A stretch of DNA of 64,000 bases from JAKIVR01 sp035933635 (lineage in GTDB: Archaea; Thermoplasmatota; Thermoplasmata; Lutacidiplasmatales; UBA184). The position numbers and the translations under genes are program-made. The notes below the pieces were generated by a model. It was not told the DNA's origin. It saw nothing but the letters and a program-made list of their open reading frames with translations, and ran no database searches. Positions 12,568-21,525 of this stretch are shown in pieces; position 1 is the first letter of the stretch; every line of letters begins with the position of its first letter. The stretch spans positions 1-64,000 of the forward strand of contig DASYYY010000036.1 in assembly GCA_035933635.1 (NCBI GenBank), given 5' to 3'.

Positions 12568-15324
12568 ATGTCCAACTCCGTTCATCACCTCGGGCCGGTC
12601 ACGGAATCCGCCGCCCCCTTGGCGCAGCGACTTCAGCCCGTCGTCCCGGTCATAGCGATCCTGGGCCTCCTGGTCGCATCGACGCTCACGTTGGGCGCCT
12701 TCGGCGGGCCCCGGGATGCCTTGGGAGCGCCGTGGTCGTCGCATCCCGCCCTCACGATGCCGCGTCCGGAGATTCGCCCGGCCAACGGGACGAATGCGAC
12801 CGTCGGATGGTCCCAAGTGGGGAACTCGAACTCGGTCGGGCCATCGATCCGCGACATGTCGATGATGGCCTACGACCCCGTGATCGGGAAGGTCGTCCTG
12901 TTCGGCGGCTACGACCCGTCGGTGGCCGCTCTCGGCGACACCTGGGAGTATGGCAACGGAACCTGGACCGAGCTCAATTTCTCGCCGCCGGCGGCTCCCG
13001 CTCCCCGCTGGCATGCTGGATTCACCTGGGACGCCGCCGACGGTGTCCTCGTACTGTTTGGGGGTCGTGATCTCGGGCACTTCTTCAATGACAGCTGGAC
13101 GTTCAACGGTACCGCCTGGACGAACGTCACCACCGCCACCGGGCCATCTCCGCGCGGCCTCGTAGGCATGACCTACGACGCCGCGGATGGCTACGTCCTC
13201 CTGTTCGGCGGGGGATGGGGCGACCTTCCTGCTGGCACCTACGGGAACTGGACGTCCTACGCGGACACGTGGAGTTTCCGCGCCGGTACGTGGACCGACC
13301 TCACGGCCCGCGTGCACGGGGTACCGCCGGCCCGCGTCGATTTCGGGATGAGCTACGACCCCCAGACCCGCGCCGTTGTCGCCGTAGGTGGGACGACGGA
13401 CGCGACCCAGTGGTGCGACCCCTCCTCCGACGTCTGGCAATACGCCGCTGGCAACTGGACGAACGTCTCGGGGAGCCCGAGCGGACCTCCGACCCTCGTG
13501 GCGCCCTCGCTCGCCTACTACCCCCGCGACAGCGCACTCCTGCTCTTCGGGGGAGCGACGGGGAGCGCGTGCACGTCGATCAGCTACACCTACGAGCTTC
13601 GGAACACGACCTGGGTGAATCTCACGAGCGGACTCACCAACGCACCGATCCCGCGGTACGAGTCGACGATGAGCTACGATGCCGCCGACGGCTCGATGGT
13701 CCTGTTCGGAGGGGCGTTCCAAGGCGGCGCCTACTTCAATGACACCTACCTCTTCCCGGTGCCGAACGCGACCGGGAACCACGGGGTCAATTCGACGCCT
13801 CCGACCTGCTCGGCCGCGGGATGGTGCCTGCTCTCGACCCCGGCATCTCCCGCCGACCGCGACATGACCAGCATGGCCTACGACCCGGCGATTGGGGCCG
13901 TGGTGTTGTTCGGCGGCTACTCGCAGTTCGTGTACCCGTTCGGGGATACGTGGACCTACGCGAACGGCAATTGGACCGACATCTCGAACGTCGTCCTCAA
14001 CTCGCCGTCCGCGCGCTGGGGGCACTCGCTCGTCTGGGACGCCTCCGACCACTACCTGGTACTGTTCGGCGGGCGGAATCTGACCCAGTTTTTCAATGAT
14101 ACGTGGGTTTTCAATGGCTCGACTTGGTCGCAGATTCCGACCGCATCCGCCCCTTCGCCACGGGACAACTTCGGGATGACCTACGATGCCCGGTCCGGTA
14201 CGGTGATCCTCTACGGGGGTTGGCGCGGGAATCTCCCCGCCGGTAGCCGCTCGGCCGGCCCGGTGTTCAACGACACCTGGAGCTACCACGCGGGCATCTG
14301 GACCAATATCACCCGGTCCGTCACTCCCCCGTCCGTGACCGATGCTGCCCTCGCCTACGACAACGCCACCGGCGCTGTCTTGCTGTACGGCGGTAACGCC
14401 GCCTCCGGATGCCCGACGCCGGGTGCGCTCTGGGGGTACATCAACGGGACGTGGTCGAACTTCTCCGGATCGCAGGGATCGCCCCCGCCCGGGACAGTGG
14501 CCGGCTCGATGGTCTACTATCCAGGCTTTTCGGGAGAGCTCTTTTTCGGAGGAGCCGGTGGCGCGGCCTGCGCCTCATCGAACGCGACCTATCGCTGGGC
14601 CGGAGGCGTCTGGATCAACGAGACTCCGGTATTGACGACCGCTCCCACGCCTCGGTACGAAGCGGCGATCGCCTACGATCCAGCGGAGTGTCGCGTCGTC
14701 CTCTTCGGGGGCAGCCTGCAAGGGAGCTGGTCGGCGTACTACAGTGACACCTGGGTCCTCCCCGGGACTCCATTGGCGGGGAACGGCTCGACCGGCGGGT
14801 GCGTCCCCACATCGGGCGGGGGTGGAAATTGGGGGCCGCCCGGTAGCGCGCCACCGCTCGCCGGTGCCTCCCAGACCGTCGAATCCGGCGTCGCGCCGCT
14901 GTCGGTGCTGTTCGATGTCGTCGCGACCGTCTCGACCGGGCCCGCGACGATCCACTGGAACTTCGGCGACGGAGGTACTACCCTCGGAGGGAATCTGGTG
15001 GCTCACACCTACCTCGCAGCCGGCACATTCGTGCCCACCGTCCGGGTCACCGACTCGGCGGGCCGGACGACATTGATCACCCTGAACTCGGTGCTCGTTC
15101 TCGCGGCCCCGGCCGCCGGAGCCAATGCGGGCGGGCCGGGCCCGAGCCTGTCGTGGCTCACAGCCCTCGGATCCCCTGCCGGACTTCTCTCCGGCGCCTT
15201 CGTCGGCGGACTGCTCTTGGCCACTGTACTCTCCGCCTACGCGACCCGTGCCCGACAACGGCAGGGCGAGGCGGAGGAGCTCCGGGCCGACCTGGAGGCC
15301 GCGACGTCCGACGAGGACGGGTAA
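12568..15324 (+). CDS. Kelch-repeat and PKD surface protein with C-terminal anchor
   Basis: A 918-residue cell-surface protein. An N-terminal hydrophobic segment (PVIAILGLLVASTLTLGAF, about 28-48) is the signal or first anchor. Residues about 90-740 hold at least ten kelch-type repeats with the recurring pattern (M/L)AYD...VVLFGG...DTWxY..G.WT; the array is duplicated, a second half restarting near residue 430. A PKD domain follows at about 770-850 (HWNFGDGGTT, HTYLAAGTF). One transmembrane helix (LSGAFVGGLLLATVLSA) and a charged cytoplasmic tail end the protein. Repeats of this type make beta-propellers used for adhesion or glycan binding. A smaller unanchored paralogue lies at 57-59 kb. Confidence 0.85.
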   Translation: MSNSVHHLGPVTESAAPLAQRLQPVVPVIAILGLLVASTLTLGAFGGPRDALGAPWSSHPALTMPRPEIRPANGTNATVGWSQVGNSNSVGPSIRDMSMMAYDPVIGKVVLFGGYDPSVAALGDTWEYGNGTWTELNFSPPAAPAPRWHAGFTWDAADGVLVLFGGRDLGHFFNDSWTFNGTAWTNVTTATGPSPRGLVGMTYDAADGYVLLFGGGWGDLPAGTYGNWTSYADTWSFRAGTWTDLTARVHGVPPARVDFGMSYDPQTRAVVAVGGTTDATQWCDPSSDVWQYAAGNWTNVSGSPSGPPTLVAPSLAYYPRDSALLLFGGATGSACTSISYTYELRNTTWVNLTSGLTNAPIPRYESTMSYDAADGSMVLFGGAFQGGAYFNDTYLFPVPNATGNHGVNSTPPTCSAAGWCLLSTPASPADRDMTSMAYDPAIGAVVLFGGYSQFVYPFGDTWTYANGNWTDISNVVLNSPSARWGHSLVWDASDHYLVLFGGRNLTQFFNDTWVFNGSTWSQIPTASAPSPRDNFGMTYDARSGTVILYGGWRGNLPAGSRSAGPVFNDTWSYHAGIWTNITRSVTPPSVTDAALAYDNATGAVLLYGGNAASGCPTPGALWGYINGTWSNFSGSQGSPPPGTVAGSMVYYPGFSGELFFGGAGGAACASSNATYRWAGGVWINETPVLTTAPTPRYEAAIAYDPAECRVVLFGGSLQGSWSAYYSDTWVLPGTPLAGNGSTGGCVPTSGGGGNWGPPGSAPPLAGASQTVESGVAPLSVLFDVVATVSTGPATIHWNFGDGGTTLGGNLVAHTYLAAGTFVPTVRVTDSAGRTTLITLNSVLVLAAPAAGANAGGPGPSLSWLTALGSPAGLLSGAFVGGLLLATVLSAYATRARQRQGEAEELRADLEAATSDEDG

Positions 15325-15350
15325 TAGGTTCCGCGAGTTTCGGGCGATCG

Positions 15351-16313
15351 GTGGCGCCCCTCGTACGGATCGCGATCGTCCTCGGCCTCGCCTTGGGCCT
15401 CCTGACCGGCGTTCCGTCGACGGTCGGGGCCTCCGGCGGCTCTTCTGCCCTCCTCCGCGTGACAAGCTACGCGTCTCCGGCGAGCGGTGCCGCCCCGTTG
15501 AACGTCTACTTCCAGGCCAACGTCTCCGGGGGGACCGGAGTGTATTCGTCGATCGCCTGGACCTTCGGTGATGGTGCCGCCGCCTCCGGCGTCTCCGTCC
15601 GGCATACCTACGCGGCCGGTGGCAGCTACTCGGTAACGCTCGAAGTCGTCGATTCCTCCGATGGGCACGCGTGGGCCAACCTCTCCGTGCAAGTGACCGG
15701 GACGCCGAGCGCGTCGGGATCCACTGCTACGGGTTCCGGCCCTTCGCTCGGGCTGTCGTTCGCCCTCGGTGCCGCGCTAGGGGCGGGAGCCACGGCGATC
15801 GGCGTGCTCGCCGTTCGGCGCTGGCGCCTCGCCCGACCCAGTGAGTCCCCTCCGCTCCGCCCGCGTCAGGCCGACGTCCCCACGAGCCCGTCGGGTCTCG
15901 TGCCCGCACCGGCACCCCCGGAGGCGAACGTCGAGGAGAAAACCGTCGAGGAGGACGCATCGCGGACGGAGCGTCGACGAATCTCCGAGGAGATTGTCGT
16001 TCACCTCCTCTCCCTCGGCCGGCTCACTGCGGACGAGATTCCCGACCCGCTCCGAACGCAACAGGGAATGGTGGCCCGACTCGACGTACCCCAGAACGTC
16101 CTGAGCCCGGTGCTCCGTCGGCTCACCGACGGGGGGGTAGTACATTCCGAGCTCCGTCACGTTCGAGGTCGGTCACGGCGTCTAAAGGTCTATGCGCTGA
16201 CCGATCGCGGGATCGAGCTCGCCCGAGAGCTTCGGGTACGCCGACGTCGCTCGAGCTCACCGGGAGGGATCGACCCCACTCGGCCCCTGCCCCGCCCGGC
16301 GCCTTCCGACTGA
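15351..16313 (+). CDS. Transmembrane one-component regulator: PKD ectodomain plus intracellular winged helix
   Basis: A 320-residue protein from GTG 15351, 26 bases after the Kelch gene. Residues 1-25 form a signal or anchor helix; about 35-115 is a PKD domain (AWTFGDGAAASG, HTYAAGGSYSVTL); about 125-148 is a transmembrane helix (LSFALGAALGAGATAIGVLA). After a Pro-rich linker the cytoplasmic part carries a winged helix (about 205-295): EEIVVHLLSLGRLTADEI, VLSPVLRRLTDGGVV, then RLKVYALTDRGIELA, which resembles MarR/ArsR-type domains. Extracellular sensing could thus be passed straight to DNA, possibly to control the adjacent surface-protein gene. Confidence 0.75.
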   Translation: MAPLVRIAIVLGLALGLLTGVPSTVGASGGSSALLRVTSYASPASGAAPLNVYFQANVSGGTGVYSSIAWTFGDGAAASGVSVRHTYAAGGSYSVTLEVVDSSDGHAWANLSVQVTGTPSASGSTATGSGPSLGLSFALGAALGAGATAIGVLAVRRWRLARPSESPPLRPRQADVPTSPSGLVPAPAPPEANVEEKTVEEDASRTERRRISEEIVVHLLSLGRLTADEIPDPLRTQQGMVARLDVPQNVLSPVLRRLTDGGVVHSELRHVRGRSRRLKVYALTDRGIELARELRVRRRRSSSPGGIDPTRPLPRPAPSD

Positions 16314-16449
16314 GGAAGGGGCCAGCGTTTGCTGCCCTCTCGGGTCGTTCGACCGCGTGCGACGGCCGAATCGCGTGGACCGGGCGCAGCGTCGACGTCC
16401 TGGTTGAAAGGAAAGAAGAGAAAGGGTTGGGATCGGAAGTCGCTCCGAT

Positions 16450-16986
16450 CTACGGGATGGTCGCGTGGGTCGTACCCGCGAACGAGCCAACGCCGAGGGC
16501 GTTGAGCTGCGCGCCGGTGTTCGCCAGGTTGATCGTCGTGACGACGACCAGCGTCTGGGTGCTCGAGATGAGCGTCGATCCGCTGCCCGCCGCGCCCGCC
16601 GTCCAACTGGTCTCGGTCGTACTGGACGAGGAACAGACCGACTGGAACGACACGCTGTAGACCGTGAACGAGGTGATACCCGCGCTCACCAGGCCACCGG
16701 AGTTGGTGATCTGGAGGTTGACGCTGTTCCAGGTGATGCCGGAACCGGCCGACTCGATCGTGAAGTTGTAGTAGTAGTTCGCTCCCTTCTGCGCCTCAGC
16801 CGCGGTTCCGATCGCGAGCGAGGACCCAATGGGCTGATTGCCCGGGCCCTTGGTGAGCCCCGAGATCAGGATGTAAAGCACGGCAGCGAGCACGACCGTG
16901 ATCGCCACGAGCAAGATCGTAGCGATGATCGGCGACACCGCGCGCTTTCCATTCTTTCGCCAGCTTCTCGCCTTCTCAGTCCACAT
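16450..16986 (-). CDS. Type IV pilin-like protein
   Basis: A 178-residue protein from ATG 16986. A basic start ends in GKRAVSPIIATILLVAI, the typical class III signal peptide of archaeal pilins, cleaved before the hydrophobic assembly helix by a prepilin peptidase. The remainder is Ser/Thr-rich with many beta strands (SSTTETSWTAGAAGSG), suitable for an outer pilus surface. No pilus ATPase or platform gene is in this window. Upstream, 17045-17053 reads as TAAATAGG on the minus strand and gives a TATA box with a 30-base leader. It could serve adhesion or an archaellum-like filament. Confidence 0.8.
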   Translation of the reverse strand: MWTEKARSWRKNGKRAVSPIIATILLVAITVVLAAVLYILISGLTKGPGNQPIGSSLAIGTAAEAQKGANYYYNFTIESAGSGITWNSVNLQITNSGGLVSAGITSFTVYSVSFQSVCSSSSTTETSWTAGAAGSGSTLISSTQTLVVVTTINLANTGAQLNALGVGSFAGTTHATIP

Positions 16987-17300
16987 GTTTTGGTTTCCTC
17001 TGCGGGGTGCGTACCTCGCGGGGGAGCAGTGTGCCAAGGACTCCTATTTAGACTTAGTTGCACTCGCGCGACAGTCTGTCGAACTCGAAATCGTCAACTG
17101 ACGTAATACGTTCAGATGCGCATCACTTCGAGGGGGGCCTTGCGCCGTGGGGGTGCGTGGCACGCGCTCGCGGGGCGTTCCAAATCGGGCTTGGGGCGCG
17201 CGCGCCGGACGGGGGTTCAAATACTCGGGCCGACCATGAAAGCGGTGCCGAGACTTCCGCCGTGATCCGACGTCGTGAACTCCGCCCCCGTTGGCGGACC

Positions 17301-18785
17301 ATGGGCCAGCGTGGTCGTCGGGCCCGCGCCGGGCAGGTGGCCGCCGTGGCCACGGTGCTCGGCCTGCTGCTGTTCGTCTCGTTCCTGGCGAGCTACGTCT
17401 TCCAGGCGATCCCCGGTCAGATGCAGACGAACGAGTTCGTCCACGGTCTGCTCGTGGAGAACCAGCTCGCCCAACTGCAATCCACGGTCCTGGCCGAGGC
17501 CAAGCACCAGAACTCCCGCGTGGCCGTACTGACTCCCGTGACGCTCGGCACGTCTCCGGATCCTCCGTTCGTCCCCTCGTCCACTTCGGCGCTCTCTCCC
17601 GAGAGCACCTCTGCCAGCGTCGGAGTCGGTTACAGCCTCAACCGGGTCGTCGCCGCCCCCCCGAACTGGAACGCCACGCTGGGCTGCCCGACGACGGGGA
17701 GCCCGTGCCACGGGGTGGTCTGGGACAACATCACCGGGACCCCGAACTCGAGCTACTCGCTCAAGATCAATGGCGGAAACCCTGCGGCGTTCGTCAATTT
17801 CACGGGGAGCAATGATTCCCTCAGCCTGTTGTGGGTCGGTAAATCGATCTCCCAGGTCTACATTGTGATCAACGGCTCCTACGACCACCTCACGCTCGTC
17901 AAGGGGAGCAACGGCGGTTCGTCCTATACGCCGAATATCCAGATCTACGTGTACGGCCAGCACGACGTCGTCGAGACCGGTTTGAACGGCGACGGGATCA
18001 CGATGGACACGCACTTCATCGGCACCGGGTCGGTGTATTGCCCCTACCAGAACAATTCCAATTCGGACCACTTCTACTGGAACTCCACCGGGAACGCGAA
18101 CACGACCGTCGTCACGACCTGGTACAACAACGTCGGGTACAACTCGAACCACCCCATCGGCCTGCAGTCGGGCTCGACGCTCACCTTCCAGAACGTCAGC
18201 CTCTTCCGGACGGGTTGCGCGTGGACGGTGACCTACCACTCCAGCTTCGGGACGGGATCGTTCACCGGTCTCCGGGTCCACCTGAACAACGTCTACAGCA
18301 CTCCCGCCGACGTCGTGTACGACCTCGGTGCCGTGATCCTCAACCACCCGGGCGCCGGGTCGATCATGTTGGACCCCCCCAAGATGTCCATTGGTGAGAG
18401 CTCCGGCCAGCTGGTCGCCAACCTGACCCTCGTCGACGAGATGGGTCAGTTCTCCACCACGGCCGGTTCCCAGACGGCGGGTGTCCTGACCAAGCTCGTC
18501 AGTGTCCAGCACTCGGTCCTGGGACTGTCCAACCCGGGGCAGCTCAACCTCGGTGCGGTCTACATCAACCTCACCACGCCCTACCCCTTCGCTTGGTACT
18601 CGGTGCTCGCACGACTGGCCGGGCTCGCCCCCGGGAGCGGTGTCGCCTGCGTTCCTCCGTACGCGTTCTCCGGAGGCTACTCCTGCCTGACGCCGCCGCC
18701 GGGTGTGTCGGTCCAGCTCAGCGTCGGTCTCAACGTGTACGAGCTCATCCTGACCGTGATTACGGTCCAATTCACGCTGAGCTAG
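17301..18785 (+). CDS. Secreted/anchored surface protein with pilin-like N terminus
   Basis: A 494-residue protein from ATG 17301; upstream residues in the same frame lie in a promoter area. One hydrophobic segment (AAVATVLGLLLFVSFLASYVF, residues 15-35) follows a short Arg-rich start, a layout seen in pilin-like archaeal envelope proteins. The large ectodomain is rich in Asn-x-Ser/Thr sequons (SSYSLKI, NNSNSDHFYWNSTGNANTT) and beta-prone residues. There is no C-terminal anchor. It is divergent from the pilin gene with about 315 bases between, suggesting co-regulated envelope functions. No enzyme motif was recognised. Confidence 0.65.
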   Translation: MGQRGRRARAGQVAAVATVLGLLLFVSFLASYVFQAIPGQMQTNEFVHGLLVENQLAQLQSTVLAEAKHQNSRVAVLTPVTLGTSPDPPFVPSSTSALSPESTSASVGVGYSLNRVVAAPPNWNATLGCPTTGSPCHGVVWDNITGTPNSSYSLKINGGNPAAFVNFTGSNDSLSLLWVGKSISQVYIVINGSYDHLTLVKGSNGGSSYTPNIQIYVYGQHDVVETGLNGDGITMDTHFIGTGSVYCPYQNNSNSDHFYWNSTGNANTTVVTTWYNNVGYNSNHPIGLQSGSTLTFQNVSLFRTGCAWTVTYHSSFGTGSFTGLRVHLNNVYSTPADVVYDLGAVILNHPGAGSIMLDPPKMSIGESSGQLVANLTLVDEMGQFSTTAGSQTAGVLTKLVSVQHSVLGLSNPGQLNLGAVYINLTTPYPFAWYSVLARLAGLAPGSGVACVPPYAFSGGYSCLTPPPGVSVQLSVGLNVYELILTVITVQFTLS

Positions 18786-18892
18786 ACCGGCGCTCCGTCG
18801 CGGTCCGGGGCACCTGCGCAGAATCCGCGCGCGCTGACGAGAACCTCCCGAGTCGCTTCCGCCTTTTACACCCCCCTCCGTGGGGAGGGACG

Positions 18893-19279
18893 ATGAGCCC
18901 CTCGGCCGCGCCGGCGATGACCACCCCCGATTCGTCGGCGCGTGCGGCGGTCCCCTTGACCCTGCGCGGATGGGAGGCCGATTCGGCCTTCGAACTAAGG
19001 GCCGAGCTCAATCGGCAGTTCGCCTCACGCGAGCTGCCGTTCCTCGCGCAGTTCCGTACCGTCCAGGGCTCGGACTTCAGCTTGGAGATCCTGGACCGGT
19101 CGGGCGGAATCGCCCGTCGCTTGAGCGCGGAGGAGGTACTCGAGGCGCACGTCCAGTTCTCCCTGCGGGATGCCGTGCGGGCGGTGATTCGCCGGCTCGA
19201 GCTGTCTGCCCCCGATCGCCTGGTGCGCCCCGCTCGTGAAGCTGCCGCGCTGAGCGCGACGTGGTGCGTCTCGACGTAG
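18893..19279 (+). CDS. Conserved-looking small cytoplasmic protein
   Basis: A 128-residue protein with a good ribosome binding site (GGGGAGGGACG-ATG). It has an alpha/beta pattern (RGWEADSAFELRAELNRQF, FSLEILDRSGG) and no membrane segments or metal motifs. It follows the surface-protein gene by about 100 bases on the same strand. Function not recognised. Confidence 0.55.
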   Translation: MSPSAAPAMTTPDSSARAAVPLTLRGWEADSAFELRAELNRQFASRELPFLAQFRTVQGSDFSLEILDRSGGIARRLSAEEVLEAHVQFSLRDAVRAVIRRLELSAPDRLVRPAREAAALSATWCVST

Positions 19280-19328
19280 CCACCCGCTCGAGGCTACGGG
19301 TTCGGCCCGCCGCCCTCTCGGCGCGGAC

Positions 19329-20300
19329 TCAGCTTGCACGGTCGGCGGGCACCGATGACGGAGCGTGCTTGCTTCGCCAGTGGGTGAGCAGGTCGGCGAT
19401 CGTGGTGGGCCAAGGGATCGCCGGACTCCAGCCCAGAGCCCGCAGTCGTGTCACGTCGGCCTGGATCACCGGTTCGTCGACGCGGCGCATACGCGCTTCG
19501 TCCTGGACGACCTCGATCGGTGCATGGGCGATGGAGCGGAGGGCGTCGAGGATGCCGCGGACCGACCGCGCTTCGCCCGAGCCGACGTTGTAGGGCTCGC
19601 CGGGGGTTCCCCGTTCGACGATCCGGACCATCGCGCGCACCGAATCCCGCACGTCAGTCACGTCCCGCAGGGTGTCGATGTTCCCCACGCGGATCGTCCT
19701 CGGCGCTGGACCCGCCTCGAGACGCGCGACCTGGCTCGCGAAGTCGTTCGGCGCGTCACCGACCTTGCCCGGTCCCGTGGTCCCGAAGATGCGGTACCGG
19801 TAGGTCGGGATCTCAAAACTGCTACAGTACTGGAAGCAGAGGACGTCGCCGGCGGCCTTGCTGGAGGCGTACGGACTGGACGGGCGAAGCGGTGTGTCCT
19901 CGGTGATCGGCTGACGCGCGGCGACGCCGTACGAGGCCCCGCTCCCGGCGAAGGCGAACTGCGTGCGCGGCGATTTGCGCCGGAGCCACTCGAGCAGGTA
20001 GATCGTCCCGTCGATGTTGGTGCGGAACGTACCGGGAGGGTCCTCCCACGACGGCTTGACATACGGCTGACCGGCGAAATGGTAGATCACCTCGGGCCTC
20101 GAGGTGTCGAGCACGCGCTCGACCTCCTCCTTGTTGCTCACGTCGAGGTGGACGATCCGGTCCTCGGGGCCCTTGCGCGCGAGGAAAGGGTCCGGGTCGA
20201 CGACGTAGGTACGCGTGATCTCGTGCCCCTCGCCCCGCAGGAGTTCCGACAAGTACGACCCAAGGAAGCCCGTCCCTCCCGTCACCAGGACTCTCGACAC
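19329..20300 (-). CDS. NAD-dependent sugar-nucleotide epimerase/dehydratase
   Basis: A 323-residue extended short-chain dehydrogenase. The Rossmann NAD(P)-binding motif TGGTGFLG lies at residues 7-14; the catalytic Tyr and Lys appear as SPYASSKAAG near residue 145, after a conserved AGSGASYG. The layout fits GDP-mannose 4,6-dehydratase, GDP-6-deoxymannose reductase or UDP-glucose epimerase; sequence alone does not distinguish them. It most likely supplies nucleotide sugars for glycosylating the many Asn-rich surface proteins nearby. Length is normal for the family. Confidence 0.85.
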   Translation of the reverse strand: MSRVLVTGGTGFLGSYLSELLRGEGHEITRTYVVDPDPFLARKGPEDRIVHLDVSNKEEVERVLDTSRPEVIYHFAGQPYVKPSWEDPPGTFRTNIDGTIYLLEWLRRKSPRTQFAFAGSGASYGVAARQPITEDTPLRPSSPYASSKAAGDVLCFQYCSSFEIPTYRYRIFGTTGPGKVGDAPNDFASQVARLEAGPAPRTIRVGNIDTLRDVTDVRDSVRAMVRIVERGTPGEPYNVGSGEARSVRGILDALRSIAHAPIEVVQDEARMRRVDEPVIQADVTRLRALGWSPAIPWPTTIADLLTHWRSKHAPSSVPADRAS

Positions 20301-20366
20301 ACGCCCACCGAGGAAACGTTCGGGTCGGGCACGCCCGTCGCCTTAACGGTTGTCGTCGACGCGGGC

Positions 20367-20783
20367 TCACCGGCTCGGCCGGGAGCGCGACTTCCGGCGC
20401 GCGACCCGTTGTGCGTTCTCGGCGAGCCGGGCCTTCACGAGCCGCGCGATCAACGCCGCCGGGATCGGTATCTCGGGCAAGAATTGAAGCGTACCCTTTC
20501 CGGTTCGGTACGGCCTGAGCTCGCGCGAGAACCGGTCCAACAACCGAACGCTGCCCAGAAACAAACTGCAGTGGTCGCCGAACGCGCCGTAGTAGAGCAA
20601 CGCGCCGTCTTGGAAGAACGCCGGCATGCGGTAGCTGATACCCTCGGTGGCCCGAGGCGCAGCAGCGCGGACATTCCGGCGCAGTCGTGTCAGGCTCGCG
20701 CGGTAGGGCGGGGAGACGGAGTTGAGATAGTCGTCGACCAGCTCCTTGCCCGAGCGCCCGGTCTCCGGCACGGTCGTGGGCAA
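20367..20783 (-). CDS. DUF1801-family protein
   Basis: A 138-residue protein matching the DUF1801 pattern: an N-terminal helix (VDDYLNSVSPPYRASLTRLR), then ATEGISYRMPAFFQDGALLYYGAF, and a C-terminal helix followed by a basic tail. The fold belongs to a group with beta-barrel surfaces; the function is unknown. A TATA-like box near 20799 lies 28 bp before GTG 20771, so translation may start there, giving VPETGRSGKEL, four residues inside the annotated ATG. Confidence 0.75.
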   Translation of the reverse strand: MPTTVPETGRSGKELVDDYLNSVSPPYRASLTRLRRNVRAAAPRATEGISYRMPAFFQDGALLYYGAFGDHCSLFLGSVRLLDRFSRELRPYRTGKGTLQFLPEIPIPAALIARLVKARLAENAQRVARRKSRSRPSR

Positions 20784-20961
20784 CCGCGCGAGGGATAAAT
20801 CGGTCGATCGCGGGGGTCAGCCGGACCACGATGGCGTCCGGCCGAACGAGCGATCGGTCCGGAGGACCGCATCGAGCAGCGGCCCTAGGCGCGGTGGGTG
20901 CCGCGATACTTTGATGTCCGAGACCCGCGATCCGACCTTGCCCGACGGCGGGTGATCGGAA

Positions 20962-21525
20962 GTGGTCAGCTCCTCCGAGGCAACGGCGCTTGCGATCGAG
21001 GCGCTGATCGTGCTTGTGATCGCACGACGGTCCTACTCCTTGACCCAGGGCGTCCCTTACTCGCCGGTTCGTCTCGCGGCTTCCTCGGTCCTGATCCTGT
21101 TCATTTGGACGGTATCCGAGCTCGAGGCGTTCGCCCTTACGCCGTGGGCGTTCCCGTATCTCATCGGGATCGACGTTGCGATTCTCGTAGCGGCGTCGCT
21201 CGCCTCGATACCGGTCGCGGCCCGGCATACCGAGGTCACCCGCACGGCCGGCGGCGGGGGTACCGTGCGGATCGGGTTCGCCTTCGCGGCGATCTTCCTG
21301 GTCCTGTTCGTGGCCCGGATCGCGATCGAGGCCGCGCTCTTCCCCGGCGCGTTGTCGTTCGGTCCCCCGCCGTCGGGCTATCCTCCGGTGGACCAGCAGG
21401 CCGTGGTGGCGATCGTGGACGCGCTCTTCTCCTTGAGCGCGGGGCTGCTGGTGGGGCGCTCGCTGGGGATCCGTCAGCGCTGGGAATCCTCGGCGGTGCG
21501 GGTGACCGCGGACGTAGGGGCCTGA
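20962..21525 (+). CDS. Integral membrane protein, five TM segments
   Basis: A 187-residue protein from GTG 20962 with hydrophobic segments at about 5-22, 35-55, 65-85, 105-128 and 148-166. It resembles the CcdC/DUF1453 group of small polytopic proteins in length and spacing, but no diagnostic motif is visible. Its 3' end overlaps the end of the convergent phosphoesterase gene by about 50 bases. Confidence 0.55.
   Translation: MVSSSEATALAIEALIVLVIARRSYSLTQGVPYSPVRLAASSVLILFIWTVSELEAFALTPWAFPYLIGIDVAILVAASLASIPVAARHTEVTRTAGGGGTVRIGFAFAAIFLVLFVARIAIEAALFPGALSFGPPPSGYPPVDQQAVVAIVDALFSLSAGLLVGRSLGIRQRWESSAVRVTADVGA

Noticed and set aside
12361..14289. A 642-codon minus-strand frame opposite the Kelch gene
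   Set aside because: Arg/Gly/Val-rich with no motifs; a shadow of the repeat gene on the plus strand.
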